From contig JAFEBP010000007.1 in the NCBI GenBank assembly GCA_018242605.1, positions 62,001 through 126,000 of the forward strand: a stretch of DNA of 64,000 nt, in the 5' to 3' direction. The notes under the pieces are model-generated. The model made no database searches and was not told where the DNA came from. It saw only the letters and a list, made by a program, of their open reading frames with translations. A program made the position numbers and the translations under genes. Below, in pieces: positions 1 through 9,849 of the stretch (position 1 is the first letter of the stretch; every line of letters starts with the position of its first letter). The stretch comes from Planctomycetota bacterium. Its GTDB lineage: Bacteria; Planctomycetota; Phycisphaerae; Phycisphaerales; UBA1924.

Positions 1-778
1 GGTACCGCCGCGCCGGGTGCTGGTCATACCCCCGAGGCAGCAAAACCCGATACGCCCGAACCTCTCCACCCAGACTCGTCGACGCCATCGACGGCGGGCT
101 CGCTGGGTTGTAGTCCCTCCGCACGGCGCCGACGCCGGCCGCCGGCCAGTAGGTGTACACCTGCCCATCCTGCACCAACATCGCATCCAACCGCGACGAA
201 TACACGCCCGCCGCGGGATCTCGCCCCGTCCCGTCCGCCGCCGTGAAGTAGAAGTCCATCACTGCCCGGGGAACCGCGACGCCGTTCGCGATCCAGGCCC
301 GCTCCGTCCCCGCACGCCCGGCCCCGAACGGCACCATCTTTGTTGATGAATACGCCCCCGTTCCGCCCAGCCGCCACCGCAGCAACGGCGACGCCCACGC
401 TGACCGGAACACCACCGCCTTCGCGGGCGGCGTGAGGACCGCGGCGGAAGTCGAACCCGCCAGCACTGTCCCGATCGCCGTGCCGTTGGTCGCCAACCGC
501 TGCTGCGCCGGCGCATCGCTCCGCAGGTAGTACCGATACGAGTACGACGTGTTCTTGGGCAGGCTCACCGAGGCCTTCCACACCGGGTACACCCCCGGCT
601 CCAACTTCACCGCCCGCGTCAGATCGTTCGCCCCCAACTCCGCAAGATCGCCCAGCACATAGACCGACTGCCCCAGGGTTGTGGTCTGGCTGATCTGGAA
701 CGTGACCACCTCCCGGTCCTGCGCCCACGCCCCTCCGCACACCGCCAGCACATTGAGGATCATCAACCGGCGACGCAT
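1..778 (-). CDS. CBM20-type N-terminal domain plus esterase-like protein (partial)
   Basis: The gene runs leftward off the window edge, so only its first 259 or so codons are present. It starts with a short signal peptide ([20 protein letters not shown]). A beta-sandwich follows that reads like a starch-binding CBM20 domain ([20 protein letters not shown], then [20 protein letters not shown]). The last visible residues, [18 protein letters not shown], look like the start of an esterase-D type alpha/beta hydrolase. AAAGGGAG lies just upstream of the ATG. I infer a secreted carbohydrate-associated esterase. The catalytic part is outside the window, so the substrate cannot be judged. Confidence 0.72.
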   Translation of the reverse strand, partial: MRRRLMILNVLAVCGGAWAQDREVVTFQISQTTTLGQSVYVLGDLAELGANDLTRAVKLEPGVYPVWKASVSLPKNTSYSYRYYLRSDAPAQQRLATNGTAIGTVLAGSTSAAVLTPPAKAVVFRSAWASPLLRWRLGGTGAYSSTKMVPFGAGRAGTERAWIANGVAVPRAVMDFYFTAADGTGRDPAAGVYSSRLDAMLVQDGQVYTYWPAAGVGAVRRDYNPASPPSMASTSLGGEVRAYRVLLPRGYDQHPARRY

Positions 779-902
779 CGACGAACTCCCTTTGGGAACA
801 GGATCCGAAACGAACGACACCCTGCACTCCCACGACCAGCCCTCAATCGTAGCGACCGCCAATCGCCGCCCTCGTTTTTCAGAGGTCCTACGCTCCGGAA
901 CC

Positions 903-1898
903 ATGCCACGCCCAGTCACACTCTTCACCGGTCAATGGGCCGATCTTCCCATCGAAGTCCTTGCCCAGAAGGCCAGATCCTTCGGATACGACGGCCTTGA
1001 ACTGGCATGCTGGGGCGATCACTTCGAGGTCGACAAGGCCCTTTCCAGTGACTCTTATTGCAAGAGCCGCACCGACATCCTCGCGCGGAACGGGCTCAAG
1101 TGCTTCGCCGTCAGCAATCACCTCGTGGGTCAGTGTGTCTGCGACGTGATCGACGAGCGCCACAAGTCCATCCTCCCCGCCCGTGTCTGGGGCGACGGCA
1201 AGCCCGAAGGCGTGCGCGAGCGAGCAGCGCAGGAGATGAAGGACACCGCCGCCGCCGCCGCCCGCCTGGGCGTCAAGATCGTGAACGGCTTCACCGGCTC
1301 CTCCGTCTGGCACAAGTTGTATTTCTTCCCCCCTACCTCCGCCGCCGAGATCGAAGCCGGCTACCGCGATTTCGCAGCCCGCTGGAATCCCATCTTCGAC
1401 GCCTTCGACAAGCACAAGGTCCTCTTCGGCCTCGAAGTGCACCCCACGGAAATCGCCTACGACCTCCACACCACCCGCCTCGCACTCGAGGCCGTCGGCA
1501 ACCGCCCGACCTTCGGCTTCAACTTCGATCCCTCCCACCTCATCTGGCAGGGCATTGATCCGGTGAAGTTCATCGACGCCTACGCCGGCCGCATCTACCA
1601 CGTCCACGTCAAGGACGCCCAACGCAACCTCGACGGCACCTCCTCCATCCTCGCTTCTCATCTGGCCTTCGGTGATCACCGCCGCGGCTGGGATTTCCGC
1701 TCACCCGGCCGGGGCGAAGTCAATTTCGAGGAGATCATCCGCGCCCTCAACCGCGCCCAATACCACGGCCCCTTGAGCGTCGAGTGGGAAGACAGCGGCA
1801 TGGACCGCGAGCACGGCGCACGCGAAGCCTCCGCCTTCGTGCGGCGGTTGGACTTTGAGCCCTCGCGCATCGCCTTCGACGCCGCGTTCGACAAGTAA
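903..1898 (+). CDS. Sugar phosphate isomerase/epimerase, TIM barrel
   Basis: 331 residues of the xylose-isomerase-like TIM-barrel (AP endonuclease 2) superfamily. The usual metal-ligand stretches are visible in order: LEVHPTE (Glu), FNFDPSHL (Asp/His), YHVHVKD (His) and LSVEWED near the end (Glu). The family isomerises or epimerises sugars or sugar phosphates, often in inositol or uncommon-sugar catabolism. No neighbouring sugar pathway gene identifies the substrate. The open frame extends upstream to 681, but that part is low-complexity and antisense to the divergent esterase, so the ATG at 903 is preferred. It converges on the GGDEF gene with a 17-base gap. Confidence 0.88.
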   Translation: MPRPVTLFTGQWADLPIEVLAQKARSFGYDGLELACWGDHFEVDKALSSDSYCKSRTDILARNGLKCFAVSNHLVGQCVCDVIDERHKSILPARVWGDGKPEGVRERAAQEMKDTAAAAARLGVKIVNGFTGSSVWHKLYFFPPTSAAEIEAGYRDFAARWNPIFDAFDKHKVLFGLEVHPTEIAYDLHTTRLALEAVGNRPTFGFNFDPSHLIWQGIDPVKFIDAYAGRIYHVHVKDAQRNLDGTSSILASHLAFGDHRRGWDFRSPGRGEVNFEEIIRALNRAQYHGPLSVEWEDSGMDREHGAREASAFVRRLDFEPSRIAFDAAFDK

Positions 1899-1915
1899 CG
1901 ACCGCTCCTTGGATT

Positions 1916-3265
1916 TCAGGAATTCTGCTGCGGCTGCGAGGTCTGCCCGCACTCGCGCAGCGAGCCGGGGCCGAACGTGATCGCGTTTTTGCCTTGGCGC
2001 TTCGCCGCCATCGCCAGTTGATCCGCCTTCGCGAGCAACTCCGCGGGCGATGTTCCGTCCCAGGGGAACGTGGCCATGCCGCCCGAAATGCTCAGCGTGC
2101 CCGGCGCGCAGTCCGCCAGTTTCGGGAACCGGTGCTGCTTGATCTGCCGCTGGAACCGCTGCGCCACTTCCATCACCGAGACCGTGTTGCGGCTGCTTTC
2201 CTTCCGCGGCCCCTCCGGGTCGTGGAAGATCACCGCGAACTCATCCCCGCCGATGCGGCACACCCGATCGCTCGGCCGGATCACGCTGCGCATCAGCCGC
2301 ACGGCCTCGACGAGAATCTCGTCGCCCGCGTCGTGCCCGTAGGCGTCGTTGTACACCTTGAAGTCATCGATATCGAACAGCAGCACCGTCACCGTCTGCC
2401 GCCGCTGACGCGCCTGCTCCATCGCCGCGTTGAGATGCCGCTCGAAATACCGCCGGTTCCACGCGCCCGTGAGCGGGTCCGTGAACGCCGCAAGCCGCAA
2501 CTGCGTCTGTTGATCGCGCAGCCGCAGCCACGCCGCCAGCCAGTGCGCATGACCAAACAGAATCGCCGGTTCGGTCGCGCCCGACAACGCCCCGAAGATC
2601 GCGCCATCCCACGCCACCGCGACCGCGCCCGCGGCAACCTGCCCGTCCGGTTTGTAAAACGCGATCGACGGATCGCCGCAGCGGGCGCGGATGAGATCAA
2701 TACCGCACGCGAGCACATCCTGCCCGCGAAGTAACAGCGTCAACATCGGCAAGTCGCCGGAGGAAGTCGTCGGCGGATCCACACGCCGCGGCTCTCCTGG
2801 CTGATCCTGCGACGCTGACCCAACCGGATCAAGATGCTCCGCTCGGATGTACGACGCGAGCGAGGACGGATCCCACCCCGGGGATACCAACCCGTCGAAC
2901 GCGGTCGCCAGATCCGCCTGTGATTCCGGCCGAGTGACGCCAAGCACCTTGACCGAAGGTTCCGCCAAACGCAACCCGCGGATGAAGTTCAGCAACCGAT
3001 CCTGCGCGGGCGAGTTCGATCCCGGACGCAGCGAATCCTCCACCTCACGGGACACAACCACGACCGACTTGGTTTGTTCACTCGGTGTTTCCACCGGCAC
3101 AACGGGACTCACCAACTCGCCGATCGCGTCGATGGGATTCCGAACTCGAACAAGCTCGAGGCGGTCATCCAAACGCAACGCGGCGTCCAAGCCCGTTCGT
3201 CCCACCAATATCACTCGGGTGTCAGCGCTCACCACGCGTGGCTGCCTTTCCCCTTCTTGGGTCAT
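1916..3265 (-). CDS. Diguanylate cyclase with degenerate receiver-like N-terminus
   Basis: 449 residues. The C-terminal third is a complete GGDEF domain: DPLTGAWNRRYF opens it, FDIDDFKVYNDAYGHDAGD carries the metal and substrate site, and RIGGDEFAVIF is the active loop. An RPSD inhibitory I-site sits five residues before GGDEF, so product feedback is expected. It should make cyclic di-GMP from two GTP. The first 150 or so residues have the beta/alpha rhythm of a receiver (VRVILVGRT..., VVVVSREV..., KVLGVTRPES) without a convincing phospho-acceptor. The middle looks GAF-like. The start at MTQEGERQP is chosen because earlier codons are arginine-rich and unlike the family. It is the last gene of the leftward ftsW-murG series. 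Confidence 0.9.
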   Translation of the reverse strand: MTQEGERQPRVVSADTRVILVGRTGLDAALRLDDRLELVRVRNPIDAIGELVSPVVPVETPSEQTKSVVVVSREVEDSLRPGSNSPAQDRLLNFIRGLRLAEPSVKVLGVTRPESQADLATAFDGLVSPGWDPSSLASYIRAEHLDPVGSASQDQPGEPRRVDPPTTSSGDLPMLTLLLRGQDVLACGIDLIRARCGDPSIAFYKPDGQVAAGAVAVAWDGAIFGALSGATEPAILFGHAHWLAAWLRLRDQQTQLRLAAFTDPLTGAWNRRYFERHLNAAMEQARQRRQTVTVLLFDIDDFKVYNDAYGHDAGDEILVEAVRLMRSVIRPSDRVCRIGGDEFAVIFHDPEGPRKESSRNTVSVMEVAQRFQRQIKQHRFPKLADCAPGTLSISGGMATFPWDGTSPAELLAKADQLAMAAKRQGKNAITFGPGSLRECGQTSQPQQNS

Positions 3266-3375
3266 GGAACGACTGTACGGTCGAATCGGGCCGCGGCGTG
3301 GCATTCTCGAATTGCATCGGCCCGCACGTCGGTATCGGGGCACAACTGCACGATGCCACGGAGTCCAGCGAGTTA

Positions 3376-4149
3376 TCAGACTTTACGTTCGTCATCGTCA
3401 CGCGGCTCGACATCCAGCAACATCGCGAGTTCGTCATCAGTCAGTAACCGAGGCGGGGGCTGCACCGGACTCAACTCCGCGGCATCCGGGATGGTACCCA
3501 CCGGAGGAGGTGGTGTTGCCATCCCGGCTTGAGCAATCTCAATGACCGGTGGTTCCTGCCCCGCCGACTCCTGAATCGCGGCTTTGGGTTCTTCCGCTTT
3601 GCCACCCGTGGGCCCTACAACGGGCCGTATTGGCGTTTCCGGCCGCCTCCATGCGAACACATCCTGCGGACGAACAGTCCGAAGCTGCGGGGTTGAACCT
3701 GTCTCGTACATCCAGATGGCGGCGGTCGGCGCGTACCGGGTCACGCTCTCGAACACGGTCGTCGCCGCGGCGAGTCGCCTTGGGTCCACGATGAGCAGAA
3801 TCACGACCGCCGAGGGCCCCGTGGGCGTCGGCTTCTCGAGATTCGCGAACCGACAGACTCGCGCCACCGCCTCAAACTCGTCGTCGCACCTCACGACCGA
3901 GAACCCGGGGCGCGCGAGCGCGGCGAGCAGTTCGGGCTTCAACTCGGTGCCGCGCTCGTGCCATACCACGCACCGCGCTTCACGCGCGGGGCGATGTGTG
4001 CTCCCCGCCATGTCGGGCATGCTCTGAGTGTACACGTCAGCTTCTGAATCCCCCAGCGAAGTTATGCTATTTGCCCTCAATTCTTGAGTTTTCAGACCTT
4101 GGGCGCGTTCCAAATCGGTCCCCGGATTATCCAGATTACCACGACTCAT
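3376..4149 (-). CDS. Hypothetical pseudo-receiver protein
   Basis: 257 residues with no recognised family name. The centre (about residues 55-165) has a receiver-like alternation: ARCVVWHERG, GFSVVRCDDEFEAVARV, AVVILLIVDPRR, TAAIWMYETG and QDVFAWRRPE. The phospho-accepting aspartate is not obvious. The tail is proline-rich, then very acidic (TDDELAMLLDVEPRDDDERKV). AAAGGA lies just before the chosen ATG at 4149, which favours it over the longer frame that abuts murG. It sits 60 bases after murG and 110 before the GGDEF gene, whose N-terminus has a similar fold. I infer a signalling partner of that cyclase, but nothing proves it. Confidence 0.68.
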   Translation of the reverse strand: MSRGNLDNPGTDLERAQGLKTQELRANSITSLGDSEADVYTQSMPDMAGSTHRPAREARCVVWHERGTELKPELLAALARPGFSVVRCDDEFEAVARVCRFANLEKPTPTGPSAVVILLIVDPRRLAAATTVFESVTRYAPTAAIWMYETGSTPQLRTVRPQDVFAWRRPETPIRPVVGPTGGKAEEPKAAIQESAGQEPPVIEIAQAGMATPPPPVGTIPDAAELSPVQPPPRLLTDDELAMLLDVEPRDDDERKV

Positions 4150-4209
4150 GTTTTCCTTTTGGTCCGTCCGGCGCGTTGACCCGCGGCGTCTCCGCAAGCG
4201 AATCGACAT

Positions 4210-5337
4210 TTACCGGATCTGGAGCACGACGCGGGCCGCGCGGCGAGCTCCGTCGGTCGGCCCCAACGCATGCAGCGCACCGCTGATTGCGTTCCTGCGG
4301 TCGCGATCTTGCAGCAGAGCCAGAACTACTGGAGCCGCCGATCGCATGTTCGCGCCGGGATCGACTTCGTCTGTGGCCATCACAGCAGCGCCGGCAGCCA
4401 CCAGTGGCTGAGCGTTGCGTTTCTGGTGCTGATCCGAATGAAACGGGTAAGGCAGGAAGACGGTCGGAACGCGGTTGCACCAGGCCTCGGCGACGCTTCC
4501 TGCTCCAGCGCGGCTCACGGCCAAGTCGGCCGCTCCCCACGCCACCCCCATTTCACGAAAGAAAGGCTGCACGCACGCGGCTATGCGCGCGGAATTGTAA
4601 ACGGCGCGCAATTCTTCCGTATCCGATTTTCCGGTCTGATGGATGACCTGCCATCCCCCATCGCGCAGATCCTGCGCATGAGCCTCCACAAACGCCATCA
4701 GAAACTGGTTGATCGACCTGGCCCCCAGGCTTGCCCCCGTCACGAACAGGGTCGGCCGGTCCGGTTCCATCCCAAGTCGCCGACGGCACTCCGCAGCTGA
4801 TCCCGGCGCGTGCGCCGCTCGACGCACGATCGGGGGAATCACCTCCCAGGGGCGCCCCTCCACCGCCGCCGCCGTCAGCACCTTTACCGCGTGGCTCGCG
4901 ATCCACCCGTTGGCGCGTCCAGGCGTCGCGTCCAGGTTCACCATCACCACCGGGCACTTCTCCACCCGCGCCGCCTGCACCACCGGAGCCGCGACGAACC
5001 CCCCCATCGCCACCACGATTACCGGATTTCCCGACGCTCTGGCCGCCGTGATTTCGGCCCGCGCCGCTCTCACCGCTTTTCCCCAGTGGCTCAGGAACTT
5101 CATCATCGGCTTGGGACGCAGCGAAAACGGCTGCGCCGGGATCGGCACAAACTCGACGGGCTTGTTGCCCAATCGCTCCGCACGCAGCATTTCCGCGTCC
5201 CCGGGACGCTCGCTGCACAGAAATCGGGCATTGGCGGCGGGACGTTCCTCCAAGACGCACTCTGCGATCGCCAGCCCCGGGAACAGATGCCCCCCGGTGC
5301 CGCCGCCCGCAAACAGAATCGTCGGTGCCTCGCTCAT
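4210..5337 (-). CDS. murG: MurG N-acetylglucosaminyltransferase (lipid II synthesis)
   Basis: 375 residues, normal for MurG. The enzyme adds GlcNAc from UDP-GlcNAc to lipid I on the inner face of the membrane, giving lipid II. Visible family motifs are FAGGGTGGHLFPGLAIAE at the N-terminus (acceptor and phosphate loop), TGASLGARSINQF in the hinge, and SRAGAGSVAEAWCNRVPTVF followed by PYPFHSDQHQKRNA, the C-terminal UDP-GlcNAc site. Its ATG overlaps the ftsW stop as ATGA, so the two are probably translationally coupled. This shows that the organism keeps peptidoglycan synthesis genes. Confidence 0.95.
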   Translation of the reverse strand: MSEAPTILFAGGGTGGHLFPGLAIAECVLEERPAANARFLCSERPGDAEMLRAERLGNKPVEFVPIPAQPFSLRPKPMMKFLSHWGKAVRAARAEITAARASGNPVIVVAMGGFVAAPVVQAARVEKCPVVMVNLDATPGRANGWIASHAVKVLTAAAVEGRPWEVIPPIVRRAAHAPGSAAECRRRLGMEPDRPTLFVTGASLGARSINQFLMAFVEAHAQDLRDGGWQVIHQTGKSDTEELRAVYNSARIAACVQPFFREMGVAWGAADLAVSRAGAGSVAEAWCNRVPTVFLPYPFHSDQHQKRNAQPLVAAGAAVMATDEVDPGANMRSAAPVVLALLQDRDRRNAISGALHALGPTDGARRAARVVLQIR

Positions 5338-6602
5338 GCCGAAACCGGCACGGGTTGCGTAGAAGGTTCCTGCTCCGCCACGCGGTCAGCGGTTCGTTCG
5401 ATCGCGACGAGCATGCCGAGCGAGAACGCCGTGAGAATCCAGCCGGTGCCGCCCGAAGAGATCAGCGGCAGCGCGATCCCCTTTGCCGGCGCCAGCCCGG
5501 TCACCACCAGCAGGTTGATCGTCGCCTGAAGACCGATCGTCGCCGAAACGCCAAGGCACCAGAGCCGCAGCATCGGATCCCGCTCCCGCCTCGCAATCGC
5601 CACGCCCGCCCACACCAACCCCAGCAGCAGCGCCATCACGAACGCCGCGCCCGCGATCCCGCCCTCCTCGCAGATCACCGGCATGATGTAGTCCGTGGTC
5701 ACCTCGGGCAGGTACCCGCGTTTCTGCAACCCCTCACCCAGCCCGCGGCCGAACCCTTCACCCTTGTGAATCGCGATCAGCCCTTGGATCGTGTGGTACC
5801 CGATCGTCTCGGGGTTCGCGTACGGGTCGAGGAACGCCTTCACCCGGTTCATGCGGTATTCGCTCGTCAGGATCGCCGCCGCCACGCCGCCGCCGGCCAC
5901 GAGCCCGGGAAGCGCAAAGTGCCAGAATCGTGCCCCGCCCGCGAGCAGCAATAGGCACGCGACCGCGCCGATCAGCACCCCGGTTCCCAGGTCTTCAAGC
6001 ACCACAAACCCCGCCACCGCCGCCACCGCGATCATCGCCGGCAGCAGGCCCCGGAACAGCTTCGGCAGCATCTCGGCCCGCACAGCGCAATACCAGGCGA
6101 TCAGCGGCACGAACGCCCACTTCGCCACCTCGCTCGGCTGCATGGACAGATCTCGGGCGCCCGAGAAGCCCAGGCTGATCCACCGGTGCGCCCCGTTGCG
6201 GACATCACGCACGCCCGGCACGTACACCAGTGCGCAGAACGCCAGAATCACCACTACGGCCATCGCCATGATCGGGAACACCATCGACCCGTTCGCCCGG
6301 TTCGTCATCACCGCCGCGAACCGCCTGACCGGCAGCACCGATCCCACCGCCATCGCGACCACGGCCATCGCCATGTAAAGGGCGCTGCGGCTCTTGACGA
6401 TGCTCAGGACCGTCATCGCGGGAACCACGTCCTGCGCAGAATCCACCCGCGCCACCGCAAGGCCCGCGGAGTTGACCATCAGCACGCCGACGCACAGCAG
6501 CGACAGGGCGCAAAGAACCATGACCTGACCAGGACGAATCATGTTGAAGAATATCGGCTGTTCAGGGGGCCCGGGTGCAAAAGCCGTGATTCCCGTTTCC
6601 AC
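5334..6602 (-). CDS. ftsW: FtsW/RodA-type SEDS peptidoglycan polymerase
   Basis: 422 residues with about ten hydrophobic helices. Family landmarks are VLMVNSAGL in the first helix, HRWISLGFSGARDLSMQPSE followed by VAKWAF, RMNRVKAFLDPYANPETIGY, and the last-loop FGRGLGEGLQKRGYLPE with TTDYIMPVICEEGG. SEDS proteins polymerise lipid II glycan strands with a class B PBP at the division septum. The annotated start is a GTG at 6602. The ATG at 6542 (MIRPGQVMV) is an equally reasonable start that would place the first helix right at the N-terminus. It is directly upstream of and overlaps murG. Confidence 0.93.
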   Translation of the reverse strand: METGITAFAPGPPEQPIFFNMIRPGQVMVLCALSLLCVGVLMVNSAGLAVARVDSAQDVVPAMTVLSIVKSRSALYMAMAVVAMAVGSVLPVRRFAAVMTNRANGSMVFPIMAMAVVVILAFCALVYVPGVRDVRNGAHRWISLGFSGARDLSMQPSEVAKWAFVPLIAWYCAVRAEMLPKLFRGLLPAMIAVAAVAGFVVLEDLGTGVLIGAVACLLLLAGGARFWHFALPGLVAGGGVAAAILTSEYRMNRVKAFLDPYANPETIGYHTIQGLIAIHKGEGFGRGLGEGLQKRGYLPEVTTDYIMPVICEEGGIAGAAFVMALLLGLVWAGVAIARRERDPMLRLWCLGVSATIGLQATINLLVVTGLAPAKGIALPLISSGGTGWILTAFSLGMLVAIERTADRVAEQEPSTQPVPVSA

Positions 6603-6626
6603 CCGCCACAGACCCTTTTCACCGCC

Positions 6627-7631
6627 TCATTTCACGGCCTGAGGCAGCAGCCGCTCGATCACGTCCAATGCCGCGTGCAAGTACTGCGGATTCCCCTCCC
6701 GCTCGATCATGGCCGGGGCGCACGCAGCCATCAGCACCCTCCGGACGTTCGCCAGTTCCGGATAGTGGTCATCCACCGGCAACCGCCTCTGCCGCCGCAG
6801 TTTGGCCAGTTCCGTCAGCGGCTTCACCCCGTGGAGCATGTCGGCATGCCCCCAGTGCTGCCGCTCCAGGTAGAGCGCATCCTCCAGCCAGTGACCCGGA
6901 TGCACCAACGCCAGATCCACCAGCACGCAAGGCCCGCCACCCTCTTGCGGCGCGTTTCGCCGCATCGCATTCCCCGCGTGCAGGTCGCCATGGCACCACG
7001 TGTTGATCGGGCGCGATGCCCAACGGCCCTCCAGAATCGGCCGGGCCCGCTTCACATGCCGGAGCGCTTCCTTCCACCGGTTGGCTTCCGGCAGGTCCCC
7101 CTCCCTCGCCACTTCCTTGGCCTTCTCGATCAGTTTCTTCCAATCCGGGTTGGGCGGGCACGCTTCCAACGGCGCCAGAGTCATCGCCCGCGCCTGAAAA
7201 TCCGCCGCCGACCGGATCAGTTCCAGCACCCCGGCCTTGTCCAGATTAGCCGCCAATGGATGCCCGTGCAATCGCTCGGTGATGATCCACGCCAGGTCAT
7301 ACCCGCCTAACTCCGTCCCGCACGCAACCACCCGCGGGGTCGGCAGGATCGAGCACCATTCCTGGTCCCAATCGTCGTCCCGCATGACACCCATCTCGGT
7401 CGTCCAGCGGAACTCCCGCGGCCCCACCGGCAGCTTCACGAACACATCGAGTGATTGTCCCCCCGCCCGCCTCCATGTCGAAAAACCCGTCGCAGCGCCC
7501 CCCCGCTGCCATCGGGAACGAAACCACTCGATCGGTCCTAGTCGTCCACCCGTGTGCTCTTGCAGCACCGGAGAGAGCGCGAGCGCCAGACCGTGCGCAT
7601 CGCCCGAAGCAACCGAGTGCGTTTCCATCAT
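6627..7631 (-). CDS. Aminoglycoside-phosphotransferase-like small-molecule kinase
   Basis: 334 residues of the APH/choline-kinase fold. The catalytic loop TWCHGDLHAGNAM (HGDxxxxN) and the metal-binding LVDLALVHPG are both intact, so it should be an active kinase. WEFRSRW-like and SLDVFVKLPVG segments give the N-lobe with its lysine. The substrate is unknown. The family includes antibiotic, sugar and lipid-head-group kinases. Paired ATG codons at 7631/7628 follow a weak ribosome site, and the longer open frame upstream only overlaps comF. It lies 11 bases after comF and 24 before ftsW, so co-transcription with cell-wall genes is likely. Confidence 0.82.
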   Translation of the reverse strand: MMETHSVASGDAHGLALALSPVLQEHTGGRLGPIEWFRSRWQRGGAATGFSTWRRAGGQSLDVFVKLPVGPREFRWTTEMGVMRDDDWDQEWCSILPTPRVVACGTELGGYDLAWIITERLHGHPLAANLDKAGVLELIRSAADFQARAMTLAPLEACPPNPDWKKLIEKAKEVAREGDLPEANRWKEALRHVKRARPILEGRWASRPINTWCHGDLHAGNAMRRNAPQEGGGPCVLVDLALVHPGHWLEDALYLERQHWGHADMLHGVKPLTELAKLRRQRRLPVDDHYPELANVRRVLMAACAPAMIEREGNPQYLHAALDVIERLLPQAVK

Positions 7632-7642
7632 CGAGGTACAGC

Positions 7643-8698
7643 CTAGCCCACTTCCGGACGCCGCGACGGAGCCCCGGAGAGTTCTCGGGCCGACTCCTCC
7701 GCTACTCCCCGCCTCGAGCGCCGCTGCGGGTCCGCCGTCACCGCCAGCAACGCGCACCAGATCGGCGTCACCGCCGCGGCATCACCCAACGCCCTTCGCA
7801 ACGCACGGCACGCCTCGTGCATCGTCGCGCCGGTAGTCTTGACGTCGTCTAGCAGGATCAACGTCTTGCCCGCCAGTGATTCGGTCTTGAACCACGGCGC
7901 GGCCCGCATCGAGTTGGCCACGTTCGCCCGACGCGACGTGGGCGCCTTGGAAGTCTGCGAAGGACGGTGAGACCTCCGCAGCGCCCGCACGATGCGAAGC
8001 CCCGACCCCTCACGCACACCCCGCGCGATCGCCAGCGTGTGATCAATCCCGCGAACGAAACGGCGCCAGAACGGCGTTGGGATCGGCACAATCACGGCCG
8101 ATCGCGCATCCAGTCCGGCTCGCGAAAGATGCGGCGTCATCTGCCGTCCGAGCAACGCGCCCGCGTCATGCGCCAACCGCCGCCACCGCGTGTATTTGAT
8201 TTCCAGCACGACGTCCCGCAGAAGCCCGGTGTACTCGCCCAATCGGATCATCCGATGCCATGACAACTGCTTCCCGCGACACGCCGGACAGCCAGACTCG
8301 CGAACCCCCACACCCTCCCCCAGCTCGTCAGGATCGAGCGCCTCAAAGTCACCCACCGCAATCCCGCACCGCGGGCAATAAGCACCCGCCGGATCAGGCG
8401 TCCACGCCGCATCGAAGGCCCGGTCCGCGAACGGCGCACGCACCTGCCCCAACCACACCGTCTCGATCTCTCGCAGCGCGGAGGCGATCGCCGGCCACCG
8501 GTGCGTTGGCACCGCGGCGGGCGTCACCGGCGCGATGTCAACCGACGCCGGCGGGATCGCCGCAGACTCAATCACCACCGGCGCCGGCTCGTCCGATCGT
8601 CGCGACTCCGGCGTCGGCATCTCTCCCGGCGCGTTCTGCACCGGCGGCCACACGAACTTGTTGACCCCGCTCCTTTTCGGTGTGTCCCCGCCTGACAT
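7643..8698 (-). CDS. ComF-family phosphoribosyltransferase-like protein
   Basis: 351 residues. An N-terminal zinc-ribbon-like pair of cysteine motifs (GAYCPRCGIAV and SGCPACRGKQL, about residues 110-145) is followed by a type I PRTase domain with the PRPP loop VILLDDVKTTGATM near residue 290. ComF relatives are linked to DNA uptake and recombination in competent bacteria, but many members have no assigned role. The first 80 residues are proline-rich and poorly conserved. It is the first gene of the leftward series that continues through the APH-like kinase to ftsW-murG, and it is divergent from ilvE. Confidence 0.83.
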   Translation of the reverse strand: MSGGDTPKRSGVNKFVWPPVQNAPGEMPTPESRRSDEPAPVVIESAAIPPASVDIAPVTPAAVPTHRWPAIASALREIETVWLGQVRAPFADRAFDAAWTPDPAGAYCPRCGIAVGDFEALDPDELGEGVGVRESGCPACRGKQLSWHRMIRLGEYTGLLRDVVLEIKYTRWRRLAHDAGALLGRQMTPHLSRAGLDARSAVIVPIPTPFWRRFVRGIDHTLAIARGVREGSGLRIVRALRRSHRPSQTSKAPTSRRANVANSMRAAPWFKTESLAGKTLILLDDVKTTGATMHEACRALRRALGDAAAVTPIWCALLAVTADPQRRSRRGVAEESARELSGAPSRRPEVG

Positions 8699-8831
8699 GC
8701 CCCACGATAGCGCCCGACAGAATCACCCGCAGGCCCACGCGAGGGGTTGGCCATTCCCCCAGCCCGACGCTACCCTTTTGAAGCGTTCCGCCCGTAGGAA
8801 TGCAGCCCGCCCTTGTGAAAAGGATCACCCC

Positions 8832-9824
8832 TTGCAGACCACAACACCTGTCTCTCCAAGCGTTTCCTCGAAGGCGCCCGTCGCCGGGGCCGGGCGCGTT
8901 CCTGCACGTCTGGCCGCCATGTGGCCGGCACCCGCCGAAATCGGCGACAAACCCATGATCTGGGTCAACGGCAAGATGCTGCCCAAGTGCCAGGCGATGG
9001 TGAGTGTCTACGACCACGGCCTCCTCTACGGCGACGGCGTGTTTGAAGGCATCCGCGTCTACCAGGGCAAGATCTTCAAATGCCAGCAGCACATCGACCG
9101 GCTGTACAACTGCGCCGAGCAGATCGCGCTGCGCATCCCCATCACCAAGGAAGAGATGGAAGCCATCCAGCGTGAGTGCATCGAGGTCAACGGCATCAAG
9201 GATGGTTACATCCGCCTCGTCGTCACCCGCGGCTACGGCACGCTGGGCCTTGACCCCCGCCGCTGCCCCGTCCCCGGCATCATCTGCATCGCCGACCAGA
9301 TCAGCCTCTACAAGCCCGAGTTCTACGAGACGGGCATGAAAGTCATCCTGGCCAAGCGTCCCAAGATGCCCATCGCCTGCCTCGACCCCCGCATCAAGAG
9401 CCTCAACTACCTCAACAACATCCTCGCCAAGGTCGAGGCCATTGAGCAGGGCTGCGACGAAGCCATCATGCTCAACATCGAGGGCTACGTCACCGAGTGC
9501 ACCGGCGACAACTTGTTCATCATCAAGAAGGGCAAGGTCTACACGCCGCCCGTCGACGACGGCATGCTCAACGGCGTCACCCGCCGCTTCGTGCTCGAAA
9601 CGCTCTGCCCGCAACTCGGCATCGAGGCCGTCGAATCCTCCCTCCGCATCGAGGAAGTCCTGAAGGCCGACGAAGTCTTCCTCACCGGCACCGCCGCGGA
9701 AGTCATAGCGGTCAACCAGATCGACGAGACCCGCATCGGCAAGGGCGACGAAGGCCCCGTGACCCGCAAGATCCGCAAGCTCTTCCGCGAGATCGTCAGC
9801 GGCCCCAACATCCCCGAGAACTGA
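8832..9824 (+). CDS. ilvE: Branched-chain amino acid aminotransferase
   Basis: PLP-dependent fold-type IV aminotransferase that interconverts branched-chain 2-oxo acids and leucine, isoleucine and valine. Seen: VYDHGLLYGDGVFEGIRVY at the N-terminal core, the Schiff-base lysine in DPRIKSLNYLNNIL, and cofactor-contact segments ECTGDNLFII and FLTGTAAEVIAV. The start is uncertain. A TTG at 8832 has a strong AAAAGGAT eight bases upstream, while in-frame ATGs at 8919 and 8955 have no ribosome site. The 8832 start gives a 41-residue low-complexity extension before MIWVNGKM. A terminator hairpin follows the stop. Confidence 0.92.
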   Translation: MQTTTPVSPSVSSKAPVAGAGRVPARLAAMWPAPAEIGDKPMIWVNGKMLPKCQAMVSVYDHGLLYGDGVFEGIRVYQGKIFKCQQHIDRLYNCAEQIALRIPITKEEMEAIQRECIEVNGIKDGYIRLVVTRGYGTLGLDPRRCPVPGIICIADQISLYKPEFYETGMKVILAKRPKMPIACLDPRIKSLNYLNNILAKVEAIEQGCDEAIMLNIEGYVTECTGDNLFIIKKGKVYTPPVDDGMLNGVTRRFVLETLCPQLGIEAVESSLRIEEVLKADEVFLTGTAAEVIAVNQIDETRIGKGDEGPVTRKIRKLFREIVSGPNIPEN

Positions 9825-9849
9825 TCAGTCCATTCACTCGGATCACACC

